Source: Henricia sp. BOLD:AAB3569
Taxonomy: Eukaryota > Echinodermata > Asteroidea > Spinulosida > Echinasteridae
Length of the DNA stretch: 64,000 nt
NCBI GenBank assembly: GCA_037783545.1
Contig: JBBELK010000540.1
Coordinates: forward strand, 434,001-498,000
Direction of reading: 5' to 3'
Numbering within the stretch: the stretch's first letter is position 1; every line of letters begins with the position of its first letter. Below are positions 1-10,359 of the stretch, piece after piece. The position numbers were made by a program, and so were the translations under genes. The notes under the pieces were generated by a model. The model saw only the letters and a list, made by a program, of their open reading frames with translations, had not been told where the DNA came from and searched no databases.

Positions 1-2110
1 TCCGCCTCCCCCTGCGCTCCAGGACTCCTTCCGGACGATAAGATCAGAGGCCCAGTGCACAGGCACCGGACGTGTTAGCTGTGTTGCAGTTACGGCAACT
101 GCCGTGGCGATCGCCGGGGCAGTGCCGCCTGGTCCACCAGGTCTGGTTATGGGTGGTAACGGATGCCGCACCGGGCATCCCCGCCTACCCTGAATGGTGC
201 GTGGGGTGGCGCCCCCGACAGCCGTACCACCGGCTGAAGGGGGGCGGGCCAAAAAGGAACTTAACCGTCGGTGCGGGCACCGCGGAAGTCTGCACCACAA
301 ACCAGCCGGCTCCCGCACGGGTCGTGCGTAGGGAGGCCGGATTTTCCGGCGTGCTGTGGAAAGGCAAGCTTCCAAGGGGAACGGCCTGAGCCACTGGCCC
401 CGCCCACCACGCCAGCTCCGTTGGAACTAGCAGGTGGGACGCACGTCGGCAGCGCGTAACCGAAGTGTCCATAGAGGCGCCAACTAGCACCGGAGACACA
501 ACTTCTCCCGGCGTGCTGAGAAAAGACAAGCTTTCCTGGGAATAGCCCCGAGGGACTGTCCCCGCCTGGACGCCAGCTCCGATGTGGAGCTAGTAGGCGG
601 CCGCACGTCGGAGGAGCGGTCACGCTCTTAGAGTTGTCCTGCGTGTTGTAGAAAGGTAAACCTTCTTGGGGGTTGTCCCGAAGGACTGGCCCCGCCCGCC
701 CGCCTCGCCAGCTCTGATGGAGCTAGCAGGTGGGCCGCACGTTAACTTTCCGGGCGTGCTTAGGAAAAGCAAGCTTTCCCGGGGGTTGCCCACGAGGGAC
801 TGGCCCTGCCCGCCACGCCAGCTCCGCCATGGAGCTAGCAGGCGTGCCGCACGTCGGACCGGGGCGGACACGCTCTGTTTCTTCCCCGGTGTGCTGAGGA
901 AAGGCAAGCTTCCCTGGGAATTGCCCGCGAGGGCTGACCCCGCCCGCCACGTCAGTTCCGTTGTGGAGCTGACAGGTGGGCTGCACATCGAAGGCGCGTA
1001 ACCGCAGGGGAGGTCTGAGCCTAGCCCGGAACCCGAGCGGCCACGCTCTGGCATCGTGGACCAGGGAGCTCCGTCCCTGGTCCACCTGGCCCGGCTCTGG
1101 GGGGTGGAGCGGCCAATATACATTGGCATCTCCGTCTCCCTTGCGCGGTGCGTGGGGTCCCACCGCCGAATACTCGGCTGCCAGGGGAACCACCGGGACT
1201 TTACTGTCGGTGAGACCACCGAGGAAGTCTGCACCGCGAGCCAGCCGCTTGCGCGGTGCGTGGGAGGTCCCACAGCCGAATACTCGGCTGTAAGGAAAAC
1301 CACCGGGACCTTTATCGTCGGTGAGTCCACCGAGGAAGTCTGCACCGCGTGCCAGCTGCCCGGCGTGCTGTGGAAAGGCAAGCTTCCCTGGGGTTAGTCT
1401 CGGAAGACGGACCCCGCCCGCCACGCTAGCTCCAACATGGAGCTAGAAGGCGGGCCGCACGCCGGGGTGCGTAACCGCGTAGGGGATCCGAGCCTAGCCC
1501 GGAACCCTGAGCGGTCACGTCTTGCCGGCCCAGAAAACTCTGCGACGGTGAAACCCCTAGGGTAGCACCGAGCTGAGCTCCCTCGACCAGCTGCCCGCCG
1601 TGCTGTGGAAAGGCAAGCTTCCCTTGGGTTTGTCTCGGAAGACTGACCCCGCCCGCCACGCTAGCCCCAACATGGAGCTAGAAGGCGGGCCGCACGCCGG
1701 GGTGCGTAACCGCGTGGGGGATCCGAGCCTAGCCCGGAACGGTCACGTCTTGCCGGCCCAGAAAACTCTGCGTCGGTGAAACCCCTAGGGAAACACCGAG
1801 CTGAGCTCCCTCGACCAGCGACAGCAGTCCCCCTGGGGGTCGCTTTGCTGGTCGACGGCCGGAGGTGTAGCGTGAGCAGAAGAGGACAGATCACCTCCGT
1901 CCTCCTCGCAGGTTGTACACCGCGAGTCCCCTGCTTGAATCGGCCTGACCAATCCCGCTGGGGTCTCGCCTTTCGTGCCCGTAGCGGTACCAGCAAGTAC
2001 CGCAGGCACGAGGACCGGAGCCCCGTTAGGGTTAGAGACGGTTCTGGAGCCCCTTGGGCAACGTCCCCATCAGAAACCCCCAAACTTCCCTTGTCCCTCC
2101 CCTAGCGCGC
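1..2110. repeat. GC-rich decayed tandem repeat array
   Basis: This stretch is much richer in G and C than the rest of the window. A unit of roughly 110-240 bases recurs. Each unit pairs a segment like AAAGGCAAGCTTCCCTGGG (near 360, 900, 1375 and 1610) with a hairpin-forming segment built on CAGCTCC...GGAGCTAG (near 411, 572, 706, 818, 947, 1424 and 1660). The two last units (about 1426-1620 and 1662-1800) are nearly identical, including the flanking GGGGATCCGAGCCTAGCCCGG, so they duplicated most recently. Open frames on both strands follow the repeats and read as low-complexity Pro/Arg/Ser protein, so I do not call a gene. It could be a satellite, a spacer array, or the repeated 5' region of a large transposon. 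I do not recognise the family. Confidence 0.6.
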
Positions 2111-2930
2111 TCGCGATGGAGGCTCTATCACCACGAGCAGTTAACAATGGGAAATGGGCACACACCACCGTTAACAACGGTGGTCTGCGCCCAATCTCCA
2201 CCGTGAGTCGCTCATAGTGTATGCGGCTTACGCTAGACCACAGAGAAATTTGTTCGATGGTCGAGCTGCGCGACGGTAAGCCCAGAGCAGCACAGAAGCA
2301 CTGGGCTAACGGAACACGGCCCGGGAGCGCGAAGACAGGGTAAGGGACTGGGGAAAAAGGGCGCGAGCAGTAGTGAATTGCAACGCGCCGAGGCGGGGGC
2401 GGTACCAGGTGGATATGCACGCCGCTGAAGCTGCAATAAAAATCTTAACCGAGTGTCGAACTGTTCGATACTGTCCGCTCCCGAGAACTAACAAGAGCAA
2501 GGGGTTAAGGAAATGCAGTGGCGTAAGCACATCGACAAAAACATTACTGTATTCTAACACAGAGTACACAGAGGCCGGTTCCCAACGCTATTTAACAAAA
2601 ATGGCGTCGGGTCAGGCCGCTACTACGTGCGAGTCTAAAACTGAAAATTCGCACGATCACTAAAAGGATATAGAGGTGAAATCCGTCCCAGAGTCGCTTC
2701 GTTTTCCAGGAGATTGGTAGGAGAAGAAACTTGGGTAGAATCTGGGGAAGACTCTCTTCGGAAGACTATCAGAAAACCGATCTCGAAATTGGCTGAACAC
2801 CGGAGCACTACAGACGTACGTCTGGCCAGGGTGAAGCCAAACGAAAAGTGAGGATGATTGTTGGGCCACATGGCATGACCTGGGGTCATAGGGCTAGACC
2901 ACATGGGCTAGAGGGGGTGTTTTTTGTGTT
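2111..2930. other. Unrecognised GC-to-AT transition segment
   Basis: The tandem array gives way to unique-looking sequence with no repeat I can name. A 20-codon open frame starts at 2601 (MASGQAATTCES...) and ends at a stop near 2661. A longer translated stretch to about 2851 has no family signature. It could be a first exon or 5' end of something whose remainder I cannot trace, or the edge of the element that carries the array. No function is assigned. Confidence 0.3.
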
Positions 2931-3873
2931 TATTTGGGTGATTCCATTCTCGCGAAAGGAATGCAATTGTTCAGTCAACTATGGAACAAGGTAAGCAGTT
3001 CAGTGTAATAATCTAGGGAATAGGGCTGTAAATACATTTTGCTTATTTGCAGTACTTTAGGCAACTATTTTTGCATGAGTCAAACGATAACAGCGTACCG
3101 CATTTATAAAGCCCCACCCGGCAACAACATTTGACCCGACTGTTTCCAGAATTCAAAGCGAAACCCTGTATCGTTCGTTTTGCATCTTCTGGAAGCTTCC
3201 CCCTGTGTAAACCCCCTGTTAGTGTTACACGGTGTAAGCGTCTCATATGCCCATATTCAAACCCACAGCATACGATCGATCCACTCCGCCATGTACACTC
3301 CACTAAAACTGGGGTGAAATGATGAATAATTTAAAAATTACCTCCTAGCCTGGCTCCAACCTCGATGACTGCTGTTCGTCCTCCCATGCCTTCTTCATGG
3401 AATTAGGACACATTTTCTCCCTTGCTCTAGAATCTCTGCATTGCATGCATCTATAAAAAAAAAAACATGAAATGCCATGTAAGTCTTAGATATATAAGGA
3501 TCGGTAAAGGGCGGCCATGACGGGCAGAAATCTGCCCGTGGTCACATGGTTATTTTGTATGTTTTTTTAGTAAGTGCGTATATTTTGAATTGGTATTTGT
3601 AACCCTGCCGTGCATGTCGAACATATCCAAATGTAAATAAAGTACATTGCCTAAAGCAAAGGGCTTCGCCAATTAAAAAATATAAAACACACAATGCGTA
3701 CGCGCAAAGACGCCCTTTACCTGTTCTTATACTCTCCTATGTGAAATATGTGGACGGGAACCAGTCTACGTAAGTTTGTGTTTATTAAACCTAGAGATGC
3801 AAACATTACAATTTGAAAAAGAGTAATTTGCCACAGGGTACTCGCTTTGGACACAACTTACACACAAGCCCTA
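2931..3873. other. Intergenic, no gene seen
   Basis: AT-rich sequence without a credible coding exon. The segment around 3130-3250 (TTGCATCTTCTGGAAGCTTC and flanks) resembles 52190-52260 in inverted orientation, so it is probably a dispersed repeat fragment. A small inverted repeat, GGGCAGAAATCTGCCC, lies near 3523. Confidence 0.4.
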
Positions 3874-4890
3874 TTTAAAGGCCCTGTAGATGATCTGTTT
3901 TTGAGCGATTTTGCGAATAAAACCATTATAAATTAAAAGAAAGACATCAACAAACTCATCCGAAGAAATTTCAGCTTTGTCAAATGTACCACGTTTAAAA
4001 AAAAGCATGAAAATCTATGTGCGTTTTCCTGGTCTTGGCAGGGTGTTTCAAATATTCGTTCTCAGTTGATCGGGTACTACACATACATGCACTTTGTGGC
4101 GCACATCATATACTGCGTGTGCGCGCGATCCATAAAAATTACATCGCGTTGGAACACGCACACGCAGTACACACCGCCCATGCATTTTGGACTGCGTACA
4201 TGCGAACCAAAAATAAGTAAATTGTTTGCAAACAATTTAAATAATTTCATCTTTACGGATTATTTTCTGGTAAAATTATATAATTTTGAGCGGAAACCTT
4301 TCATTAGGTAGTTGCTATTAATTCAATCTTTACTTTCAGAACTTTTCCCCTGTAAACTCGTCAATTACTTTTTGGGGTCATTGCAAATGATACACTGGGC
4401 CTTTAACTGAAACAACTGTACAAGCTAGAGATACGCCTAAACCATACCAATAGATGTCGGCATCTCTGTAAACCTAACTCCTGTGATGGTGTGTAAAAAT
4501 TGCATTGATTTTGGAGGATTGAGGAATGTTTGGGTTGAAGGCTTTTTAAAACAGGAACAACAGCATTACATAATGTTGATACATGGATGTAAACTGCCTT
4601 GAACATAGAAATTTCAGCCACATACATGTAGATGCAGTAACACTAAAACATGAAAACAATGCATGGTTTTTGCGTTGAATAAATAGTAAAAACATTGTCT
4701 GCAGACAATTATTGTTTAAAAGCACCTTCAGTTGGCAATTTCTCCCACAAAGGTACCATTTTACAAGGAAAAAAACTCATGTGGTGTTTGTTACCATTGC
4801 TATCAACACTTTTAGTTCGAATTTTCTTGTTAACTCGTAAAGTAAACATATTTGGGTAACTAAAAATGATGTATTGGGGCTTTAACAGAA
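3874..4890. mobile_element. TTAA-target MITE copies
   Basis: Two degenerate members of a family found again at about 42008-42362, 53519-53839, 54683-55013 and 56330-56577. The first runs from TTAAAGGCCC at 3874 to GGGCCTTTAA at 4404. The second continues to the GGGGCTTTAA near 4888 and carries the family phrases TCATGTGGTGTTTGTTACC and TTGTTAACTCGTAAAG. No protein is encoded. The TTAA at each end suggests a piggyBac-like target, which is inference. Confidence 0.5.
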
Positions 4891-4912
4891 AGTAGACATT
4901 TCGTCTTATGCT

Positions 4913-5338
4913 TATACAGTATAAAGGGGGCATTTTGGCAACACAAGACCATATTTTCCAGAAAATACCTTCGTCTGGTCTCAAAATAAAATAAATAAGT
5001 TTTAGTTGTTCTGAAGAGATAACTTAGGCCCAAAAAGGGTTACAAATAGTGTGACAACATGCCTTTTTAAAAACCCTGTGTACAACTTCTTAATATACGC
5101 TCGTAACCGGGACAGCCTAAAATGTAACACAAGTGTCTGTCCCAGTTACAAAAAAAATTGGAAATTTGTACACAGGGTTTTTAGAAAGGCATGTTGTCAC
5201 ACTATTTGTAACCCTTTTTGGGCCCAAGTTATCTCTTCAGAACAATTTAAACTTCTTTCTTTTATTTTGAGACCAGACAAAGGTATTTCCTCGAAAATAT
5301 GGTCTGTGTTGCCAAAATGCCCCCTTTACTGTGCAAAG
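4913..5338. mobile_element. Long palindromic foldback element, copy 1
   Basis: The two halves are inverted copies of each other, with arms of about 170 bases. AAAGGGGGCATTTTGGCAAC near 4923 is answered by TTGCCAAAATGCCCCCTTTA near 5310. The centre holds the phrase AATGTAACACAAGTGTCTGT. A second copy lies at 55518-55905. It is a non-coding foldback DNA transposon relic. Confidence 0.7.
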
Positions 5339-5599
5339 ACCGTCTTCTCTTCCAATACTCATTCCAAAAAAGAAATGCAGTTTTCTTATAATACTAATTC
5401 ATTGGAAAACAAGGCACCGATTAACAAATTACTTTGAAATATTTTTCAATTTGTTTCCGCCTCGGAAATTTCCTCTAGGTCCATTAGGAATTGCTTGGAT
5501 AAAGCGATTCCCACAAAATATTTCAGTTTCAGGAAGAATCCTGCAGTTTAAGGGTTCTCAGAAAACCAATTTTGTTGGGTTACCACTGCATACCAGCTG

Positions 5600-5750
5600 A
5601 CCACTGCATCCGTGCATCTCCCAAGCCCTAGAGCAGGAGCTCAGGGAGGAACTTCAGGCAGAGTGGTGCACCCTGCCTCAGTGGCTCTTACGGAGGCTGG
5701 TGCAGTCAGCCTTGCCACAAATGGTGGTCACACACGTCACTGACTGATAA
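5600..5750 (+). pseudogene. Possible transposase C-terminal fragment
   Basis: An open stretch ends at a stop near 5746. It reads ...ALEQELREELQAEW, then LPQWLLRRLVQS, which resembles the C-terminal helix of Tc1/mariner transposases (an EEW...IPQ...LxxLxxSM pattern). No N-terminal or catalytic part is visible nearby. It could be chance, so confidence is low. Confidence 0.3.
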
Positions 5751-5762
5751 CAAAATGTTACA

Positions 5763-5985
5763 TTTTGCCATCTTCCTGTCGCAAGGGTCTTGAGCTAGGC
5801 TGTATTCGGCACATATCAGTATATGAATTAGCAAGTGGCATTGATCGCAACCGACTAATCACGCGCCGCGTAACATTTTTTGTCGGTCAACCTTGTTTCT
5901 CATTGGTCAAACAGCCCAGGGATTAAATACAGCTTAGCTCAACTCGATGCAGCAAGGACCCTTGAGAAAGGAAGATGCATTTTGC
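5763..5985. mobile_element. Inverted-repeat MITE
   Basis: Ends are inverted repeats of about 40 bases. TTTTGCCATCTTCCTGTCGC on the left matches the reverse of the right end, ...AAGGAAGATGCATTTTGC. No coding capacity. Confidence 0.55.
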
Positions 5986-7088
5986 AGACTCCTTGATCTT
6001 TTGGTCAGAGTGTATTTTGCATCTTTTTTTAAAAGTGTATACGTGCAAAACACTGGAACTACATGTACATGTAGATGACTAGAAGCACCTGGCATTATAT
6101 GTCAAGTGCAACCAGCACATCCGTAAGGTGTTAGTCAAGTTGGCATACTATAGTGTAGTCCAGACTCGTGTTGCAGAAATGTCATGCACGTAATGCCAGA
6201 CCACGGGTGTCATCAGCACTGTATCTCATGCATGATGCATGGTGTAATGTTGACTTGTATGTGGTGATGAGTGAAGATCACATCTACGTACACTGTATGT
6301 ATACCAATACCAAATATCTGCTTCATGGAAACCCAATCGAGGAGAGCTTTACTTGGGAAATTCTAGCTTTCAGTCTTAGCATTCTACGAAAGCTAGCTAT
6401 TTCACGCACGGCCTAGATCACACCTGAAGAAAGACTTGTACTTTTTTTATACATGTATTTTGTACATGAGGAACTAGTTTGGCATGAATGTATTTCAACT
6501 TTAAGGTGCACTCCCATTGCCTCCAGTGTGCTCCAAAAATACATAGATAATGAAAACCCCCCAAAAACAAAAAACAAAAAAACAAAATAACAGACCTTTT
6601 CAAATCTTTCTTAGATTCAAATTCCCCATATAAATATGTAATAAGAAAGGTATATTACTGTGCTGGTTAACTAGTCCGTCCACACTATCAGATTTTTGTC
6701 TGACAAACAATTGTTTGATGTTGTTTGACTTTGTTTCAGGACTTCGTCTACACTTTGTCTACTTTGTTTTGTAACTTGGGACTGCCATTTTGTTTGATCA
6801 TGTGACCACTCAAAAGCAACATCAAACTGTCTGGCTGTTGTCTGTCCAGACTTTAGGTTGTCTTCAGAAATTTGTCTGCAAATTTAGCTGCACATTGGCA
6901 GACAAGTTTGATCTTATCTGCCAAAAGAAAATATGTGGTCCGACAGTGTCTGAATAGTGATGGTGTCCGACTTGCAGTCCACACACCCAGACTTTAGTCG
7001 GACAGACATGATGACAGACCAATCTGATAGGCAGGCCTTAACTTTTTCATTAAACTTTAAAAATTCTATAGAAACATTTTTAGAAATA
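5986..7088. other. Intergenic, one possible MITE
   Basis: No gene is seen. About 6668-7035 is rich in GTCTGACAAA/TTTGTCTG words in both orientations and starts AGTCCGTCCACACTATCAGA. This looks like a decayed hAT-like MITE, but its ends are not clear. The remainder is AT-rich unique sequence. Confidence 0.35.
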
Positions 7089-7689
7089 GGTCATTTCATG
7101 AAGTTGAGGAACAAAGTGTGACATTTCTCCATTTCCACAAAAATGGTAAATAAGCATGATAAGGGAGCAATGAATCACCATTTATATAACGATGTTGCAT
7201 AATGTGGTGGCTTACACGTTTGGGGGTAATTTGGGGGTATTCAGTGTTAACAAAGTGCCTCCATTTTGAATTATTTAACAAAGTGGTGGTTGTGGATGTA
7301 CATTGTAACATGGAAACCAATACAGTTTTCACTCCAACTACAAATGTTTTCATGTTGAATTTGAAATTAACACACAGTTCTCTAACTAAACAATCCTTTT
7401 TAATTTGAATTTTAAGGATTCTAGCTTAAATTTCTGTGTGATTCAAGAAAATCTGTTAAAAAGCACCAAATGTTACACCTACATGTAAACAAAATTTTAT
7501 TTAGTTGACTTCTATAAATTTAAATCCATGAGGATTTTGTTACAAGTAATGAATGTTTTTAATTTCTCTCATCCAACAGTTTGAATTTCTGAATAGTATT
7601 GATTCATGGGGTTATCAAGGGCAAAACAAAAATAAAAAATGGATGTGGATGTAACATGGAAACCGTGTTCCTCAACTTCATGGAATGAC
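7089..7689. mobile_element. MITE with 26-bp inverted ends
   Basis: GGTCATTTCATGAAGTTGAG at the left end is matched by the inverse of CTCAACTTCATGGAATGACC at the right end. The interior is AT-rich and non-coding. Short phrases such as GGATGT.....AACATGGAAACC recur inside it. Confidence 0.65.
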
Positions 7690-8683
7690 CCAAATATTAA
7701 CTTCAGTTTAGAATGAACATGTACATATTATGTAACAAATCATCCTCTTGCAACAGTGACTCTTTAATAATGCACTTCCCTACTCGTGCGTCCCGAGGCC
7801 TTGTTGAAATCCGCCCCATTTCACTGTGGAAGCAGCGACAGAAATCTTGTCGCCGCTCTGGGCCAATCAGGACGCTTGGCTGCACATTGCGTGCATTCAA
7901 ATACACACACGCAGATTGTACAAGTACATTGTAAGTTTACACAGTACAATGTAATACTCAGTTGCGCAAGCCGTATCCGCGTTGGTGATATGGCTGCTAT
8001 TTAAAGCCTACTGGGAATTCCGTTCCTTTCACGTTTGTCATCATGAACCCTGGTATTAATTTGAAAAACTGCGGAGTAAATAAAAACATTGCCGGAAATT
8101 TTGGTAGGAAGAGGTACTGTCATGAAGAACAAAAACCCAATCCAATTTTTAGAAAGAGTAGGAATTGTTTTGCTTCACATGACCAAATTTATTAAATTAC
8201 ACAGCAAAATGACTCGTGTGTTTGTATATAGCTATGGTACATCTTGTCTAAATTGGTGAATGCCTATTTCTTCTTAAAATGCGTGCTACATATATGTACT
8301 CACTCTATTTTATCGTAATGCTGGCCCCTTAGTCGTCTGTCGTATCTCCAGTACATGTAGTTAACCATGATTTTACGTACGTCTGACGGATGAAAAAAGC
8401 CTTGCAATGGAAAAAATACAAGAATAGGGATTAGAAAATACAGATGAAAAGCAATTCCATGCAGTGGAAGAAATAAAAAACATAGGTGTCGAGAATGCAG
8501 TTGCCAAGTATAATACGTACAGTATATTGGCCATGGGCATGGCGCAAGACACAGCTACATGTACAGTGTACTTGCAATTTTGCTCATGTGTACCCCCTCC
8601 GGCTTTGCGCCCCCCTCTTCGCTTCTTAAAGGAGCATGTACATGTAATTACCTCCTGGAATCAACAGATTATAATCTAATTTG
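7690..8683. other. Intergenic, no gene seen
   Basis: No coding exon, RNA gene or clear transposon end was found. Short ACATGTAC-type palindromic runs occur, as through most of the window. Confidence 0.4.
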
Positions 8684-8923
8684 ATATTCTTCCCACTTGC
8701 ACTTTTGTCGCAAATGTTGCTTTTCTGTAGAAAAATCACATTTTCTCCTTTAAAAATTGCATTCAGTTAGTGCACAAGATAACCATTCACGCGCATGCGC
8801 AGCGCCCTCTGTTGTTGCGCTTACACACGGACCACTCGCGCCGTAATTTTGTGCATTACTTTAGGCGGTAATTTTATCATTTATTTGTCACAGAAATGCA
8901 ACATTTGCAAGTGGGAAGAATAT
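8684..8923. mobile_element. MITE with 25-bp inverted ends
   Basis: ATATTCTTCCCACTTGCA at the left is the inverse of TGCAAGTGGGAAGAATAT at the right, and the match continues into CAAATGTTGC/GCAACATTTG. About 240 bp, non-coding. Confidence 0.65.
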
Positions 8924-9533
8924 TGTCTAGTATGTACGTACTCCGTCCAGTGAAGTTTTACGCAATAAACCTTATCGACGTTCTCAAAGCATCATGGGAT
9001 TGGATGACAAGTGAAGCTGGCAATTTTCACACAAACCTATGGGGCTCTGGGGACATGACAATGTTCATTGATTTTTATATTCTCGTTTCTGTGAAGCGAT
9101 TGATCTTCTCACGCATTCTTCATCAAGGAAAAATGCAATTTTTGAATACAAAAATAGGGGTAACCGTTGTATTCTAACTGTAGTAAAATAAATAGATCAA
9201 ATTTTAAAAAATGCACAGCACCAGTTTGCACCTGATTGGCTCTAACGTGGTAGCTCAACCCTGGCTCAACCAATCGTGACAGCCCTTCTATTAATGGTAC
9301 AAACTGGCGCCGTTCAAAAAGTCGAGTTTTCTTGGTTTATTTCATCTAAGCTCAATTAAAATAAAAATTATATTTGTCAAAAGTTGCATCTTTCCTTGAT
9401 CAAAAGCGTGTGAGAAGATCACATGTTAATCGCTTCACAGAAATGAGAATGAAATAAACCTTATCGACGTTCTCAATGCATTTATTTATGGGATTGGATG
9501 ACAAAATTGCCCGGCCAAATGTGCATAAAACCT

Positions 9534-9580
9534 TACCCCTAGAACTATGGGGGATATACTCCCCCATAGTTCTAGGGGTA
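9534..9580. mobile_element. 47-bp perfect palindrome with 10-bp direct repeats
   Basis: A 21-bp stem (TACCCCTAGAACTATGGGGG plus A) closes on a five-base loop, TATAC, with no mismatch. CATAAAACCT lies immediately on both sides. This is the footprint expected of an inserted minimal foldback element with target-site duplication, although its 47-base length is unusually short. Confidence 0.7.
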
Positions 9581-9806
9581 CATAAAACCTATGAGGCGGA
9601 CACCAACTAGGCAACTTTTTTACTCATTTTCACGAAAACCAAAAAGAGTTCAAGAATCAACCTCCCACCACTTTATCTTTGACACATATCAAACATACTG
9701 ACAAACATGTCCCGAAACAGAAATGTTGCAAATGCGAGAAATCATCGGGGATTCCCTTCGTATCGGTAGAGTCCGAGTACCACGCTCGCAGCTCGGTATG
9801 CGCTAT

Positions 9807-9972
9807 AAGCCAGTTCGGAATCTCGCGCGCGCAATGAACGTCTATGGGATTGTGTCAAGGTCATTTGAGATAAACACAGGTCATTTGAGATAAACACAAT
9901 GCATACCGCTTTGTTTATCTCAAACCAAAGTCGGGAGACGCATGCGCAGTCGAGACTCCGAACTGGCTTATT
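9807..9972. mobile_element. Small MITE with imperfect inverted ends
   Basis: ATAAGCCAGTTCGGA at the left is inverted as TCCGAACTGGCTTAT at the right. The arms continue as TCTCGCGCGCGC against CGCATGCGCAGTCGA. A short tandem duplication, GGTCATTTGAGATAAACACA, sits inside near 9862. Confidence 0.6.
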
Positions 9973-10105
9973 ATTTATGCAACACACGCCGTATCGGCAC
10001 TGCGAGTACAGTACATACAGTGCGTCCGTCCTCACGGACTCGCAGTGCCAATAAACGATGTCATGTCATGTCCCCAGAGCCCCATAGGTTTGTGTGAAAA
10101 TTCCC

Positions 10106-10286
10106 AGGGGCCAATTTCATAAAGCATGTTAGCAGAAAAATTTGTGTTTTTAGCAAGAATAGCAGATATTCTTGTGAAAAACACAAGTTGACATGCAATT
10201 TCGATTATTGACCCATTTTTATAAAGCAAACCAATTTTTGATTAAGCAAAAATCTCTGCTAAACATGCTTTATGAAATTGGCCCTG
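10106..10286. mobile_element. MITE nested in the composite block
   Basis: GGGGCCAATTTCATAAAGCA at one end is the inverse of TGCTTTATGAAATTGGCCC at the other. The interior is full of TTAGCA/AAGCAAA words. It interrupts the third copy of the surrounding repeat, so it is the younger insertion. Related elements are at 39786-40306 and about 60930-61190. Confidence 0.7.
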
Positions 10287-10359
10287 TGCTTCATCTGTCA
10301 TCCAATCCCATAATGCATTGAGAAGTCGATAAGGTTTATTACGCCGGACGGGCACACAT

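Larger units (their letters stand above)
8934..10343. repeat. Composite inverted-repeat block upstream of the PhnZ-like gene
   Basis: The phrase AATAAACCTTATCGACGTTC occurs at 8966 and 9454, and inverted at about 10325-10343. All three are followed by a copy of GGGATTGGATGACA. The first and third copies extend to GGGGCTCTGGGGACATGACA. Between the first two lies a palindrome (9080-9455) with arms around AAGCGATTGATCTTCTCACG. The third copy is split by a separate MITE at 10106-10286. The block ends about 17 bases before the proposed start codon of the next gene, so its promoter and leader may be transposon-derived (inference). Confidence 0.55.

Noticed and set aside
620-1424. Long minus-strand open frames of 233 and 253 codons
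   Set aside because: Two overlapping frames over a GC-rich tandem array; low-complexity protein with repeated phrases and no domain.
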